A stretch of DNA of 64,000 nucleotides from positions 1 through 64,000 of the forward strand of contig NZ_NPBY01000044.1 of NCBI RefSeq assembly GCF_002272015.1, written 5' to 3'. The first letter of the stretch is position 1; the number at the start of each line of letters is the position of its first letter. Made by a program: the position numbers and the translations under genes. This document shows positions 1-9,554 of the stretch, in pieces. The notes beneath the pieces were generated by a model. The model was not told the DNA's origin. It saw only the letters and a program-made list of their open reading frames with translations, and ran no database searches. Origin of the DNA: Paenibacillus campinasensis. GTDB taxonomy: Bacteria; Bacillota; Bacilli; Paenibacillales; Paenibacillaceae.

Positions 1-162
1 TTTTCTCGTATTTTCACACCACTGGGTCCTGTTTTTCTCCCTATCATTTCCAGAAAAACCACGAAAACCGTCCTGCCAGCTTCCAACTTGCGAAAGTCAT
101 TCGACAATATCCCGAGTTTGGGATCGACAGCCTTGTCGCATCCCGCTGTAGAATTGACGGGG
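1..162. other. Window edge, no gene seen
   Basis: This lies downstream of hslU. In B. subtilis codY comes next, but no coding sequence is visible before the window edge and I see no clear terminator. Confidence 0.3.
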
Positions 163-1566
163 TTATAAGATATACTGACTCAGATCCCGATCCTGGGCAA
201 TGCCCGCCAGTTTCTCGCGCACATACTGCGGCGTGATCACAAGCCGATCCAGCGTCAGCTCAGGCGCTTCAAACGACAGATCCTCCAGCAGCTTTTCCAA
301 TATCGTATGGAGCCTCCGCGCCCCGATGTTCTCGGTATTCTGGTTGACCGAAGCAGCAATTTGCGCAATTTCCCTGATCGCATCAGGTGAGAACTCAACC
401 TCCAAATTCTCGGTTCGAAGCAAATGAATGTACTGTTTGGTCAAAGCATTTTTCGGCTCGGTCAGAATGGATACAAAGTCATCCAGGGACAAACTGTCCA
501 GCTCTACGCGAATCGGAAAACGTCCCTGCAGCTCAGGAATCAGGTCCGACGGTTTTGCAATGTGGAAAGCACCCGCTGCGATAAACAAAATAAAGTCTGT
601 TTTCACCGGCCCATACTTTGTCATCACCGTGGAGCCCTCTACGATAGGCAAAATATCGCGCTGGACCCCTTCCCGGGATACATCAGGTCCCGACTGCCGG
701 CCTTGGCTCGCCACTTTGTCTATCTCATCTATGAAGATGATGCCGGACTGCTCCGCACGGCGAATCGACTCCTGGATGACATCGTCCATGTCGATCAGCT
801 TGGCCGCTTCCTCCTGGGTCAGCACCTTTCTCGCTTCTTTAATGCTGAGCTTGCGTTTCTTGGTGCGCTTGGGCATCAGACTGCCGAGCATCTCCTGCAT
901 GTTCATCCCCATCTGATCATTGCCCTGACCGGCAAACATGTCAAACATGTTCGGAGAGGTGTCCTCCACGTCAATCTCGATGATGTCATCCTCCAGCTTC
1001 CCTGACAACAAATTAAACCTGACCTGTCTCCGCTGCTCCTTCAGGCTCACATCCTTGTCTTCAGGCTCCTCCTGCTCCGTCTGACCGGCATTTCCCCCGC
1101 CGAACAGCATCTCAAACGGGTTGCGCTGATTTTTCTGACTCGATCTCGATGGAACCAAGATTTGCACGATACGCTCATTAGCCATCTCTTCCGCCTTGTC
1201 GCGAACCTTCTCGGTACGCTCCAGCTTCACCATCCGAATCGCCGTTTCCACCAGGTCCCGAACCATCGATTCCACATCACGTCCGACATATCCGACCTCG
1301 GTAAATTTGGTGGCTTCTACTTTGACGAATGGAGCGTTCACCAGCTTGGCAAGCCTGCGGGCAATCTCTGTCTTGCCGACACCGGTCGGACCGATCATCA
1401 GAATATTTTTGGGCACGATTTCATCCCGCTCGCTGTCGCTCAGCAGGCTGCGACGATATCGGTTGCGGAGCGCAACCGCCACCGATTTCTTGGCTTCCTT
1501 CTGTCCAACGATATACTTATCCAGTTCGGCAACAATTTGCCTAGGGGTCATCGCTTCATTCTTCAT
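163..1566 (-). CDS. hslU: ATP-dependent protease ATPase subunit HslU (ClpY)
   Basis: AAA+ unfoldase of the cytosolic two-component HslUV (ClpYQ, CodX/CodW) protease. It unfolds substrates and feeds them to HslV. Seen in the sequence: Walker A GPTGVGKT at residues 59-66, Walker B FIDEID in the second half, an acidic I-domain insert (about 110-250) and the pore motif GYVGRDV near residue 92. The 467-residue length and the hydrophobic C-terminus ending in YIL, which in this family docks into HslV, are normal. It lies 30 bases downstream of hslV, so the pair is surely cotranscribed. I am confident of the identity. Confidence 0.97.
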   Translation of the reverse strand: MKNEAMTPRQIVAELDKYIVGQKEAKKSVAVALRNRYRRSLLSDSERDEIVPKNILMIGPTGVGKTEIARRLAKLVNAPFVKVEATKFTEVGYVGRDVESMVRDLVETAIRMVKLERTEKVRDKAEEMANERIVQILVPSRSSQKNQRNPFEMLFGGGNAGQTEQEEPEDKDVSLKEQRRQVRFNLLSGKLEDDIIEIDVEDTSPNMFDMFAGQGNDQMGMNMQEMLGSLMPKRTKKRKLSIKEARKVLTQEEAAKLIDMDDVIQESIRRAEQSGIIFIDEIDKVASQGRQSGPDVSREGVQRDILPIVEGSTVMTKYGPVKTDFILFIAAGAFHIAKPSDLIPELQGRFPIRVELDSLSLDDFVSILTEPKNALTKQYIHLLRTENLEVEFSPDAIREIAQIAASVNQNTENIGARRLHTILEKLLEDLSFEAPELTLDRLVITPQYVREKLAGIAQDRDLSQYIL

Positions 1567-1596
1567 CGCTCTACCTCCGCCCTGTATAAACTTCGA

Positions 1597-2139
1597 TCAC
1601 AGCTCTTCCACAATGATATTACCATTGGTGTACACACACACTTCAGAGGCAATCTGGAGCGCCTCGCGGGCGATGTCCTTCGCCTCCAAATGCTGGGCAT
1701 GGCGCTTCAATGCACGGCCGGCGGAGAGCGCAAAATTGCCGCCAGAGCCGATCGCCAGCACATCATCATCCGGCTCGATTATCTCCCCGTTCCCGGAAAT
1801 GAGCAGCATCCCCGTTTTGTCCATCACGATCATGAGCGCCTCAAGCTTCCGCAAAATCCGGTCCTGTCTCCAGTCTTTGGCCAGCTCCACAGCCGCGCGC
1901 TGCAGATTGCCATGATGCTCCTCCAGCTTGGCTTCAAACTTCTCAAACAGCGTGATTGCATCCGCCACAGAACCGGCAAAACCGGCGACAACTTGTCCCC
2001 GGTAAAGACGGCGTACCTTTTTGGCGGTCTGCTTCATGATGACGTTCTGCCCGAAGGTTACCTGACCGTCGCCGGCAATGGCTGCAGTGCCGTTATGCCG
2101 CACGGCGCAGATCGTAGTCGCATGAAAAGTCATATCCAT
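1597..2139 (-). CDS. hslV: ATP-dependent protease proteolytic subunit HslV (ClpQ)
   Basis: Peptidase subunit of HslUV, an N-terminal-nucleophile hydrolase related to proteasome beta subunits. The conserved core [19 protein letters not shown] and GFAGSVADA is present and the length (180 residues) is normal. The start matters because the free N-terminus is the nucleophile. The ribosome binding site GGAGG is 9 bases before the first ATG, giving [10 protein letters not shown], and 15 bases before a second ATG, giving MTFHATTI. Only the second would expose a Thr after Met removal. Bacillus CodW has a short N-terminal extension and is reported to use Ser, so Gram-positive HslV differs from the E. 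coli form. It follows trmFO by 21 bases. Confidence 0.96.
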   Translation of the reverse strand: MDMTFHATTICAVRHNGTAAIAGDGQVTFGQNVIMKQTAKKVRRLYRGQVVAGFAGSVADAITLFEKFEAKLEEHHGNLQRAAVELAKDWRQDRILRKLEALMIVMDKTGMLLISGNGEIIEPDDDVLAIGSGGNFALSAGRALKRHAQHLEAKDIAREALQIASEVCVYTNGNIIVEEL

Positions 2140-2160
2140 GATGGCCGACCTCCCTAATGG

Positions 2161-3492
2161 TTATAAAATCTTATTCAGTCCATGGTCATTAATAAAGTAA
2201 CGGATCTGGTCCAGCGCCCGGTTGGCCAAAGCTTCGTTCTTCTCCTTCTTGTTGCGAATGCGCTTCTCAAGCTGAGGCAGCAGTCCGAAATTGGCATTCA
2301 TCGGCTGGAAGTTGTCCGGATCGGCATGGGTAATATAATATGCCATACTGCCGATCGTTGATTCTTGCGGGAATACAATTCCTTCCTTGCCCTGCGCTGC
2401 CAGCGCTGCATTGATGCCTGCAATCAAGCCGGAAGCAGCCGATTCCACATATCCTTCCACACCGGTCATTTGCCCGGCGAGATATAGGTTCGGACGGTTT
2501 TTCACCTGATAGGTCTGTTCAAGCAGCTTCGGCGAATTGACAAACGTATTGCGGTGCATGACACCGTAGCGTACAATTTCCGCGTTCTCTAGGCCTGGGA
2601 TCATCGAGATGATCCGCTTCTGCTCTCCCCATTTCAAATGGGTCTGGAATCCTACAAGGTTGTACAGCGTCCCCGCCGCATTGTCCTGACGAAGCTGGAC
2701 AACGGCATAAGGCAGCTCTCCCGTATGCGGATTGACGAGGCCCACCGGCTTCATCGGACCAAACAGCGCCGTCTGTTTTCCCCGCTTCATCATCACTTCG
2801 ATCGGCATGCAGCCTTCAAAATAGATCTCCTTCTCGAACTCCTTGAGCTCGGCCACCTCTGCGTTCACGACCGCCTCGTAGAAGGCGTTGAACTCCTCTT
2901 CGGTCATCGGGCAGTTCAAGTAGGCGGCTTCTCCCTTATCGTATCGGGAGGCCAGGTAAACCTTGCTCATATCAATCGAGTCTTTCTCGATAATCGGCGC
3001 AGCCGCATCGTAGAAGTAGAAATAATCCTGGCCCATCAGCTCGCGAATCTCGGCCGACAGTGCCGGCGATGTCAGCGGACCTGTAGCAATGACGACGATG
3101 CCTTCTTCAGGTATATGCTGGATTTCCTCGTTTACGACTTCAATTAACGGGTGATTATGCAGCGTGTGCGTAATCTCTCCGGAAAAGCCGTCCCGGTCTA
3201 CCGCCAGCGCGCCGCCGGCGGGTACCGAGTTGCGGTCTGCCGAGCCGATAACGAGTGAATTCAACATCCGCATCTCTTCCTTCAGAACGCCCACGGCATT
3301 CGTCAAACCGTTCGCGCGAAGGGAGTTGCTGCAGACAAGCTCAGCGAACTTGTCCGTATGATGCGCCGGCGTCTTGACCACCGGACGCATCTCATATAAG
3401 GTGACGGGGACCCCCCGGCTGGCAATTTGCCAAGCGGCCTCGCTCCCTGCAAGACCGGCTCCGATGACGGTCACCCTTTGTGCTTCAGTCAA
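2161..3492 (-). CDS. trmFO: FADH2/folate-dependent tRNA m5U54 methyltransferase TrmFO (Gid)
   Basis: Flavoprotein that makes 5-methyluridine at tRNA position 54 using methylenetetrahydrofolate as carbon donor. The N-terminal dinucleotide-binding motif [13 protein letters not shown], the CSNSLR block and the C-terminal [16 protein letters not shown] motif are family hallmarks. GGAGG is 8 bases before a TTG at 3492 but only 2 bases before an ATG at 3498, so I prefer the TTG (443 residues). The order topA-trmFO-hslV-hslU matches B. subtilis, except that xerC (codV), which lies between trmFO and hslV there, is missing here. Confidence 0.96.
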   Translation of the reverse strand: MTEAQRVTVIGAGLAGSEAAWQIASRGVPVTLYEMRPVVKTPAHHTDKFAELVCSNSLRANGLTNAVGVLKEEMRMLNSLVIGSADRNSVPAGGALAVDRDGFSGEITHTLHNHPLIEVVNEEIQHIPEEGIVVIATGPLTSPALSAEIRELMGQDYFYFYDAAAPIIEKDSIDMSKVYLASRYDKGEAAYLNCPMTEEEFNAFYEAVVNAEVAELKEFEKEIYFEGCMPIEVMMKRGKQTALFGPMKPVGLVNPHTGELPYAVVQLRQDNAAGTLYNLVGFQTHLKWGEQKRIISMIPGLENAEIVRYGVMHRNTFVNSPKLLEQTYQVKNRPNLYLAGQMTGVEGYVESAASGLIAGINAALAAQGKEGIVFPQESTIGSMAYYITHADPDNFQPMNANFGLLPQLEKRIRNKKEKNEALANRALDQIRYFINDHGLNKIL

Positions 3493-3513
3493 CTTCATTA
3501 CCTCCTGTATGCC

Positions 3514-5613
3514 TTACAATTCTGCTGCTTCGTCCTGTTCTTCCATCATTTCAGAATAGTCACAGGCTGTACATTGAAGCTTGATGCCCTGCTTGCTCTT
3601 CTTCTCGATCATCTGTCCGCTGCAGTTCGGACAAGGCTTCGGAGACGGTTTATCCCAGGATACATAATCGCATTCCGGATAACGGTCGCATCCGTAGAAA
3701 ATGCGCCCCTTTTTACTCCGGCGTTCCACCACATGCCCCTCCTTGCACTTCGGACAAGCAACACCAATATTCTTGATGATCGGCTTCGTGTTGCGACAAT
3801 CCGGGAAGCCCGAGCATGCCAGGAATTTTCCGAATCGTCCCAGCTTGTATACGAGCGGCTTGCCGCATTTCTCACATATTTCATCGGAAACCTCATCTTC
3901 GATTTCGATTTCCTTCATCTCTTCTTCCGCAACCTCAAGCCGCTTTTCGAAGGATTCATAGAATTCGGACAAAATTTTGACCCAATCCTCCGTGCCATCC
4001 TCCACATGGTCAAGGTCTTCTTCCATGTTCGCCGTAAATTCCACGTTCAGAATTTCCGGGAAAAACTGCTCCATCTGCTCGATCACAAGCTCGCCAAGTT
4101 CTGTCGGAACGAATTTCTTTTCTTCGATCGCGACATAACCCCGCTTCTGGATCGTCTCCAGCGTCGGCGCATACGTACTCGGACGTCCTATGCCAAGTTC
4201 CTCCAGCGTCCGGACAAGACGCGCTTCCGTATAGCGTGGAGGCGGCTGGGTAAAGTGCTGCTTCGGTTCAATGTTCTGTTTCTCCAGTTGATCGCCCTTG
4301 TGAAGCGCTGGCAAATATTTGTCTTCCTCGGTGGTGCCATCATCATTGCCCTCAACATACACCTTCATGAATCCAGGGAAACGAACCTTGGAGCCCGTTG
4401 CCCGGAAGACCGTGCGTCCGGCGGCGATGTCTACGGAAAGCGTATCCAGTACAGCCGATGACATCTGGCTGGCGACAAAGCGCTCCCAGATCAGTTTATA
4501 CAGCCGAAGCTGATCACGGCTCATGTAAGGCTTGACGGATTCCGGATCACGCAGGACCGATGTCGGACGAATCGCTTCGTGCGCATCCTGGGCGTTTGCG
4601 CCTTTCTTCGAATATTGCCTTGGGCTTTCCGGCACGAAAGGATCTCCGTACTTGTTCTGAATGTAATCCTTGGCCTCGCCTTGCGCCGTTTCCGAGATCC
4701 GTGTGGAGTCCGTACGCATGTAGGTAATCAGACCGACGGTTCCCTCTTTGCCGAGTTCCACACCTTCATACAGCTGCTGGGCAACCGACATCGTTTTCGC
4801 AGCTCTGAAGCCGAGCTTACGCGCTGCCTCCTGCTGCAAGGAGCTTGTCGTAAACGGTGGCGATGGATGACGCTGACGCTCGCGTTCCTTCACGTCGGTT
4901 ACCTCGAAGGAGGCATCCTGAATCGCGGCCAGAATTTCGTTTACATCCTGCTCGCTCCCGAGTTCCTTCTTCGCGCCGTCGAGTTGAACAAACTTCGCTT
5001 CGAAAGAAGCGCCCTTCACCGCCAGCTTCGCGGTAATCGTCCAGTATTCCTCGGGAACAAACGCATTGATTTCATTCTCCCGATCCAGAATGATCTTGAC
5101 GGCTACGGATTGCACGCGGCCGGCCGACAGCCCCTTCTTCACTTTCTTCCACAGCAGCGGGCTGATCTTGTAACCTACCAGACGGTCAAGAATTCGTCTC
5201 GCCTGCTGTGCGTTCACCAGGTCCATGTTGATTTTGCGCGGTGTTTTGAAAGCGTCCTTGACGGCTGTTTTCGTAATTTCGTTAAAGACGACACGAAGGC
5301 TCTGGGATTCATCCAGCTCCAGCGCATGCGCCAGATGCCACGCGATCGCCTCACCTTCACGATCGGGGTCAGCCGCGAGATACACTTTTTTCACTTTTTT
5401 GCTTGCATCCTTAAGTTCCTTTAAGACAGAACCTTTTCCGCGGATCGTAATGTATTTCGGGTTGAAGCCATTTTCTACCTCAACGCCGATTTGGCTTTTC
5501 GGCAGATCGCGAACATGCCCCATTGAAGCTTTCACGATGTACTTGCTGCCGAGATATTTGCCAATGGTTTTCGCCTTGGCAGGCGACTCTACGATGACGA
5601 GAGAATCCGCCAC
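3514..5613 (-). CDS. topA: DNA topoisomerase I
   Basis: Type IA topoisomerase that relaxes negative supercoils. The TOPRIM motif [17 protein letters not shown] starts at residue 6, followed by the acidic metal site ADPDREGEA and the active-site Tyr block YMRTDSTRI. The C-terminal 120 residues hold three zinc-ribbon units with paired Cys (CEKCGKP, CPKCKEG, CPNCSGQ). The length of 699 is usual. The start is GTG, 8 bases after GGAGG. It sits between dprA and trmFO as in Bacillus. Confidence 0.98.
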   Translation of the reverse strand: MADSLVIVESPAKAKTIGKYLGSKYIVKASMGHVRDLPKSQIGVEVENGFNPKYITIRGKGSVLKELKDASKKVKKVYLAADPDREGEAIAWHLAHALELDESQSLRVVFNEITKTAVKDAFKTPRKINMDLVNAQQARRILDRLVGYKISPLLWKKVKKGLSAGRVQSVAVKIILDRENEINAFVPEEYWTITAKLAVKGASFEAKFVQLDGAKKELGSEQDVNEILAAIQDASFEVTDVKERERQRHPSPPFTTSSLQQEAARKLGFRAAKTMSVAQQLYEGVELGKEGTVGLITYMRTDSTRISETAQGEAKDYIQNKYGDPFVPESPRQYSKKGANAQDAHEAIRPTSVLRDPESVKPYMSRDQLRLYKLIWERFVASQMSSAVLDTLSVDIAAGRTVFRATGSKVRFPGFMKVYVEGNDDGTTEEDKYLPALHKGDQLEKQNIEPKQHFTQPPPRYTEARLVRTLEELGIGRPSTYAPTLETIQKRGYVAIEEKKFVPTELGELVIEQMEQFFPEILNVEFTANMEEDLDHVEDGTEDWVKILSEFYESFEKRLEVAEEEMKEIEIEDEVSDEICEKCGKPLVYKLGRFGKFLACSGFPDCRNTKPIIKNIGVACPKCKEGHVVERRSKKGRIFYGCDRYPECDYVSWDKPSPKPCPNCSGQMIEKKSKQGIKLQCTACDYSEMMEEQDEAAEL

Positions 5614-5648
5614 AGGTTCATCCTCCTCTCCAACATCAAACTTCCCAT

Positions 5649-6821
5649 TTAAATGATCTTATATATAGCACCGGGTAATTGGGTTATCTGCTTTTTTATG
5701 ATTAAAGATAACAGAACTGAATGCAAATGTCCAAAATCCCATCGGGTTTGCTCCAGCAAATCGTCGAGCGAGCCCGGCCCTTGTTCGAGCCTATGGTATA
5801 TTTCCAGTTCATCATTTGTCAACCCGGCGTTTTCTCCAGCAGCAAAATGATCCTCCTGCCGCTCCTTATTGTATGAATCCTTTATGCCTTTTGGCAACCA
5901 AATTTCATATTCTTCTATAATATCCGCACCGCATGTCACCATCTTGGCTCCCTGCTTGATCAAATCCAGCGTCCCCCTGCTCTTCGGAGATGTCACTTGT
6001 CCAGGAACCGAGAAAACATCCCTTCCCGCCTCCAGCGCCATATCCGCCGTAATGAGCGAGCCGCTGCGGGCATCGGCCTCGACCACCACCGTCCCGAGCG
6101 CAAGCGCTGCAATAATCCGGTTCCGACGCGGAAAGAAGCCCGGGCGCACCTTGGTTCCCGGCGGATATTCAGAGAGGATCAGCCCCTTGTCTGCAATATC
6201 CTCATAGAGCGAGCGATTCTCCGGCGGGTAAACGACATCGATCCCTCCTCCGAGCACAGCGATCGTCCGGCCGTCACGGGCCAGAACCGCATCGTGCACC
6301 ACACTGTCGATGCCTCTTGCCATGCCGCTGACGACGGCAAATCCCGCCTCCGCCAGCTCCTCCGCCAGCACGGCCGCTACCTTCTTGCCATATGCCGTGG
6401 GCAGGCGGGTGCCTACCATGGCAATGCTTGGCATCTCCATAAGCTGGAGATCGCCAATTGCGTACAACACCCACGGTGGCTGGGAGGACGAATGCAGGCG
6501 CTGTGGATACAACGTATCGAGGGCTGTAATAATACGTATTTTTTGATCATTTGTCAAATTTGATGCGGAGCTGCATTGTTGTCGAGGCTCGTTCGTGTCA
6601 TCGTCCGACATCCGGTTCGTCACCGATTCGACAGTAAGCATGAAGTTATGTTCGAGATGATGCGCCGTTTCGACACCCACACCGCAAGCCTCCCAATCCG
6701 TTGCTCTATAATGAAGCATTTCGCTGCGTATGCCACCGTTATGCATGATGCGCTCGATCGTTTTCCAGCCGATCCCTTCGCTTTCATGCAGTGCCGCCAA
6801 TACGATATTGCTTATATCCAT
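5649..6821 (-). CDS. dprA: DNA processing protein DprA (Smf)
   Basis: Single-stranded-DNA-binding RecA loader needed for natural transformation. The Rossmann-like core shows the loop [35 protein letters not shown] and [11 protein letters not shown], then the C-terminal winged helix (about 325-390). The N-terminal 100 residues are poorly conserved, as in other members. Length is 390. The ATG follows GGGAG at a good distance. It lies 35 bases upstream of topA and is probably read from its own promoter, because a strong terminator for sucCD lies just upstream. Confidence 0.95.
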   Translation of the reverse strand: MDISNIVLAALHESEGIGWKTIERIMHNGGIRSEMLHYRATDWEACGVGVETAHHLEHNFMLTVESVTNRMSDDDTNEPRQQCSSASNLTNDQKIRIITALDTLYPQRLHSSSQPPWVLYAIGDLQLMEMPSIAMVGTRLPTAYGKKVAAVLAEELAEAGFAVVSGMARGIDSVVHDAVLARDGRTIAVLGGGIDVVYPPENRSLYEDIADKGLILSEYPPGTKVRPGFFPRRNRIIAALALGTVVVEADARSGSLITADMALEAGRDVFSVPGQVTSPKSRGTLDLIKQGAKMVTCGADIIEEYEIWLPKGIKDSYNKERQEDHFAAGENAGLTNDELEIYHRLEQGPGSLDDLLEQTRWDFGHLHSVLLSLIIKKQITQLPGAIYKII

Positions 6822-6865
6822 ATAACGCTGCTCCCTTCGGTTCAGTTAATGACGATAGATTTATC

Positions 6866-6919
6866 CTTAAAAACACGAAAAGCAACCCTCTATCTCCCAT
6901 CGGGAAATAAAAGGTTGCT
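6866..6919 (-). terminator. Terminator of the sucCD operon
   Basis: On the minus strand an 18-base-pair stem (AGCAACC with GGTTGCT at its base, three G-U pairs, a three-base loop at CCCGATGGG) is followed by TTTTCGTGTTTTT. It lies about 50 bases past the sucD stop and separates sucCD from dprA. Confidence 0.85.
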
Positions 6920-6971
6920 TACCTTGAATCAAACTACTATGAAACTATGAATTTCAGTAGCGCTCCGTTAA

Positions 6972-7901
6972 TTAGTGCGTTGTGCACTTCGCCAGAATGC
7001 CTTGTTCTTCCAGAACACTAACGAGTGTCGAGCCCATCTCGGAAGGGGTTGGCGCAACTTTGACACCACAAGCTTCAAGTACCGAAATCTTCTCCTTGGC
7101 TGTACCTTTACCGCCGGAAATAATGGCGCCGGCATGACCCATCCGCTTCCCTGGAGGCGCTGTAGCGCCACCGATAAAGCCGACAACAGGCTTAGTCATG
7201 TTGGCTTTGATCCACTCGGCAGCCTCTTCTTCGGCCGTACCGCCAATTTCACCAATCATAATAACCGCATAGGTGTCCGGGTCTTCATTGAACAGCTTCA
7301 GCACATCAATGAATTCGGTTCCCTTCACCGGGTCGCCGCCGATGCCAACCGCGGTGGATTGTCCGATGCCGCGAGCCGTCAGCTGGTGAACCGCCTCATA
7401 CGTCAGCGTACCGCTGCGGGATACAACGCCGACATGGCCCGGAGTATGGATGTAGCCTGGCATAATGCCGATTTTGCACTGACCTGGCGTAATGACACCC
7501 GGACAGTTCGGACCGATCAGGCGTGTCTTCTTGCCTTCCATGTAACGCGCTACCTTCACCATATCAAGGACCGGAATCCCCTCGGTAATACAGATAACCA
7601 GCTCCATTTCAGCATCGACAGCTTCCATGATGGAATCTGCGGCAAATGCAGGCGGAACATAGATAACACTGGCCGTAGCACCGGTCTTCGCTTTGGCTTC
7701 TTCAACCGTATTAAACACCGGGAGGCTGACGTTTGTTCCATTCTCCAGCGTAATTTCGACTTGGGTTCCACCTTTGCCTGGAGATGTACCGCCCACCATT
7801 TGCGTGCCGTAATCCAGAGCGCCCTTGGCATGGAACAGAGCCGTTTTCCCTGTAATCCCTTGCGTTATTACTTTTGTATGTTTATCGATCAAAATACTCA
7901 C
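6972..7901 (-). CDS. sucD: Succinyl-CoA ligase [ADP-forming], alpha subunit
   Basis: Alpha subunit of the TCA-cycle enzyme that converts succinyl-CoA to succinate with substrate-level phosphorylation. It binds CoA and carries the phosphohistidine. Visible are the N-terminal CoA-binding fold ([22 protein letters not shown]), [11 protein letters not shown], and the active-site His block [14 protein letters not shown], where the His of GHAG is phosphorylated. The length of 309 is slightly above the usual 290-300. The start is GTG with a weak ribosome binding site, chosen by fit to the family N-terminus. It follows sucC by 125 bases. Confidence 0.97.
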   Translation of the reverse strand: MSILIDKHTKVITQGITGKTALFHAKGALDYGTQMVGGTSPGKGGTQVEITLENGTNVSLPVFNTVEEAKAKTGATASVIYVPPAFAADSIMEAVDAEMELVICITEGIPVLDMVKVARYMEGKKTRLIGPNCPGVITPGQCKIGIMPGYIHTPGHVGVVSRSGTLTYEAVHQLTARGIGQSTAVGIGGDPVKGTEFIDVLKLFNEDPDTYAVIMIGEIGGTAEEEAAEWIKANMTKPVVGFIGGATAPPGKRMGHAGAIISGGKGTAKEKISVLEACGVKVAPTPSEMGSTLVSVLEEQGILAKCTTH

Positions 7902-8026
7902 GATTGATTCACATCCCCTATTGTAATTTCAGGACTTTGCAAAATTCCTCATTTGAATAATGAAAGCAACCGCACGGCAGGAGCGGAATTCTCCTTCATG
8001 TGCCATGCCTGTTCAGGAATGAATAA

Positions 8027-9187
8027 TTACTGAACGAGGGAGACGATCTTCTGCGCTCCGTCGGCCATGGAATCGGCAGGTACGATGTTCAGTCCGGATT
8101 CCGCCAGAATCTGCTTGCCAAGCTCTACGTTTGTCCCTTCCAGACGCACGACAAGCGGACGGCTAAGCCCGATTTGCTTCGCGGCTTCCACCACACCGTT
8201 GGCGATCACATCACAGCGCATAATGCCGCCAAAGATGTTCACGAAGATGCCTTTAACCTGCGGGTCGGACAGAATGATCTTGAAGGCTTCCGTAACCTTC
8301 TCCGTCGTTGCACCGCCCCCTACATCAAGGAAGTTGGCCGGCTCGCCGCCGTAGTATTTGATGATGTCCATCGTTGCCATCGCAAGACCGGCACCATTCA
8401 CCATACAGCCAATGTTGCCGTCAAGCGCTATGTAGCTCAGGTCAAATTTGGATGCCTCGATCTCCTTCTCGTCCTCTTCATCCAAATCACGCAGCTCCTG
8501 GATGTCCTTATGACGGAACAGCGCATTGGAGTCAAAGTTGAGCTTCGCATCCAGTGCCATCACATTGCCGTCACCTGTAACGACAAGCGGGTTAATCTCG
8601 GCAATCGAGCAGTCCTTCTCCACAAAGGCTTTATACAAAGCCATCATGAATTGGGCTGCCTTGCCTACCAGTTCGTTCGGAATATTAATGGAATATGCCA
8701 GTTTGCGAGCCTGGAACATTTGCAGTCCAACCGCTGGATCAACGACCTCTTTAAAAATCTTCTCCGGCGTAGCTGCTGCAACCTCTTCAATCTCCGTTCC
8801 GCCTTCTTCGGAGGCCATCATAACGACGCGTCCGGTTCCACGGTCCACCACAACGCCGACATAATATTCTTTGCGAATGTCGCAGCCTTCCTCAATAAGC
8901 AAGCGCTTAACTTCTTTGCCTTCCGGTCCGGTCTGGTGAGTGACCAGCACCTTGCCCAAAATCTCTTCGGCATAGGCACGAACCTCATCGAGGTTCTTCG
9001 CAACTTTCACGCCGCCGGCCTTACCGCGGCCACCTGCATGAATTTGCGCCTTCACAACCGTCACCGGGCTGCCCAAAGATTTGGCCGCTTCGACAGCTTC
9101 TTCAACCGTAAACGCAACCTTGCCGTTCGGAACGGCTACTCCGTATTGCTTCAGTACTTGTTTTCCTTGATATTCATGGATATTCAT
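8027..9187 (-). CDS. sucC: Succinyl-CoA ligase [ADP-forming], beta subunit
   Basis: Beta subunit, which supplies the ATP-grasp nucleotide site and the succinate site. The family start [12 protein letters not shown], the ATP-grasp motif [21 protein letters not shown] and the C-terminal [10 protein letters not shown] and VRLEGTNVE are clear. Length 386 is standard. AGGAGG precedes the ATG. It is the first gene of the sucCD unit. A candidate promoter and a catabolite-response-like site lie upstream (9260-9319). Confidence 0.98.
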   Translation of the reverse strand: MNIHEYQGKQVLKQYGVAVPNGKVAFTVEEAVEAAKSLGSPVTVVKAQIHAGGRGKAGGVKVAKNLDEVRAYAEEILGKVLVTHQTGPEGKEVKRLLIEEGCDIRKEYYVGVVVDRGTGRVVMMASEEGGTEIEEVAAATPEKIFKEVVDPAVGLQMFQARKLAYSINIPNELVGKAAQFMMALYKAFVEKDCSIAEINPLVVTGDGNVMALDAKLNFDSNALFRHKDIQELRDLDEEDEKEIEASKFDLSYIALDGNIGCMVNGAGLAMATMDIIKYYGGEPANFLDVGGGATTEKVTEAFKIILSDPQVKGIFVNIFGGIMRCDVIANGVVEAAKQIGLSRPLVVRLEGTNVELGKQILAESGLNIVPADSMADGAQKIVSLVQ

Positions 9188-9263
9188 TCTGGAATCCTCC
9201 TATCAACATGACTGGAACAAGGCGGGTCGGCTGGGAAAGCTATCTATGTTAGCGGTTCCCATG

Positions 9264-9319
9264 ACAACCTTTTATATAATGAACCCAAGTTATTGTAACA
9301 TGTTTTTAAAACGCTTACC
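9264..9319 (-). promoter_or_regulatory. Candidate sucC promoter with CRE-like site
   Basis: On the minus strand, TTACAA is followed after 16 bases by TATAAA, a plausible sigma-A pair about 75 bases before sucC. Just upstream, GGTAAGCGTTTTAA (9306-9319) matches the CcpA site consensus TGWAANCGNTNWCA at all but two defined positions. Both are inferred from pattern only. Confidence 0.4.
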
Positions 9320-9430
9320 TTAAAAAAATGGCCTATGATCCACTCTATTTTGATATGGAATTGATCCCGTCAAGAGAATATTTGGAATATAATGGAATTT
9401 GGGAGATAGGTTTATCTAACTCTAATCGTA

Positions 9431-9477
9431 AAAAAATAGAGCGTCTGCCACCCATCAACATGGGTCAACAGCCGCTC
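9431..9477 (-). terminator. Terminator after the GH78 rhamnosidase gene
   Basis: Minus-strand hairpin with GAGCGGCTG pairing to CAGACGCTC, an inner ACCCAT/ATGGGT stem, then TATTTTTTT. It lies about 80 bases past the rhamnosidase stop. The rest of the sucC-rhamnosidase gap shows no gene. Confidence 0.8.
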
Positions 9478-9554
9478 AGAAATACAAGGAAGTCCTGTCA
9501 GGTGCCCTCCTAATCATCGCTGCCAACGCAGCGCTGCCCGCTCATTCTCGCCGT

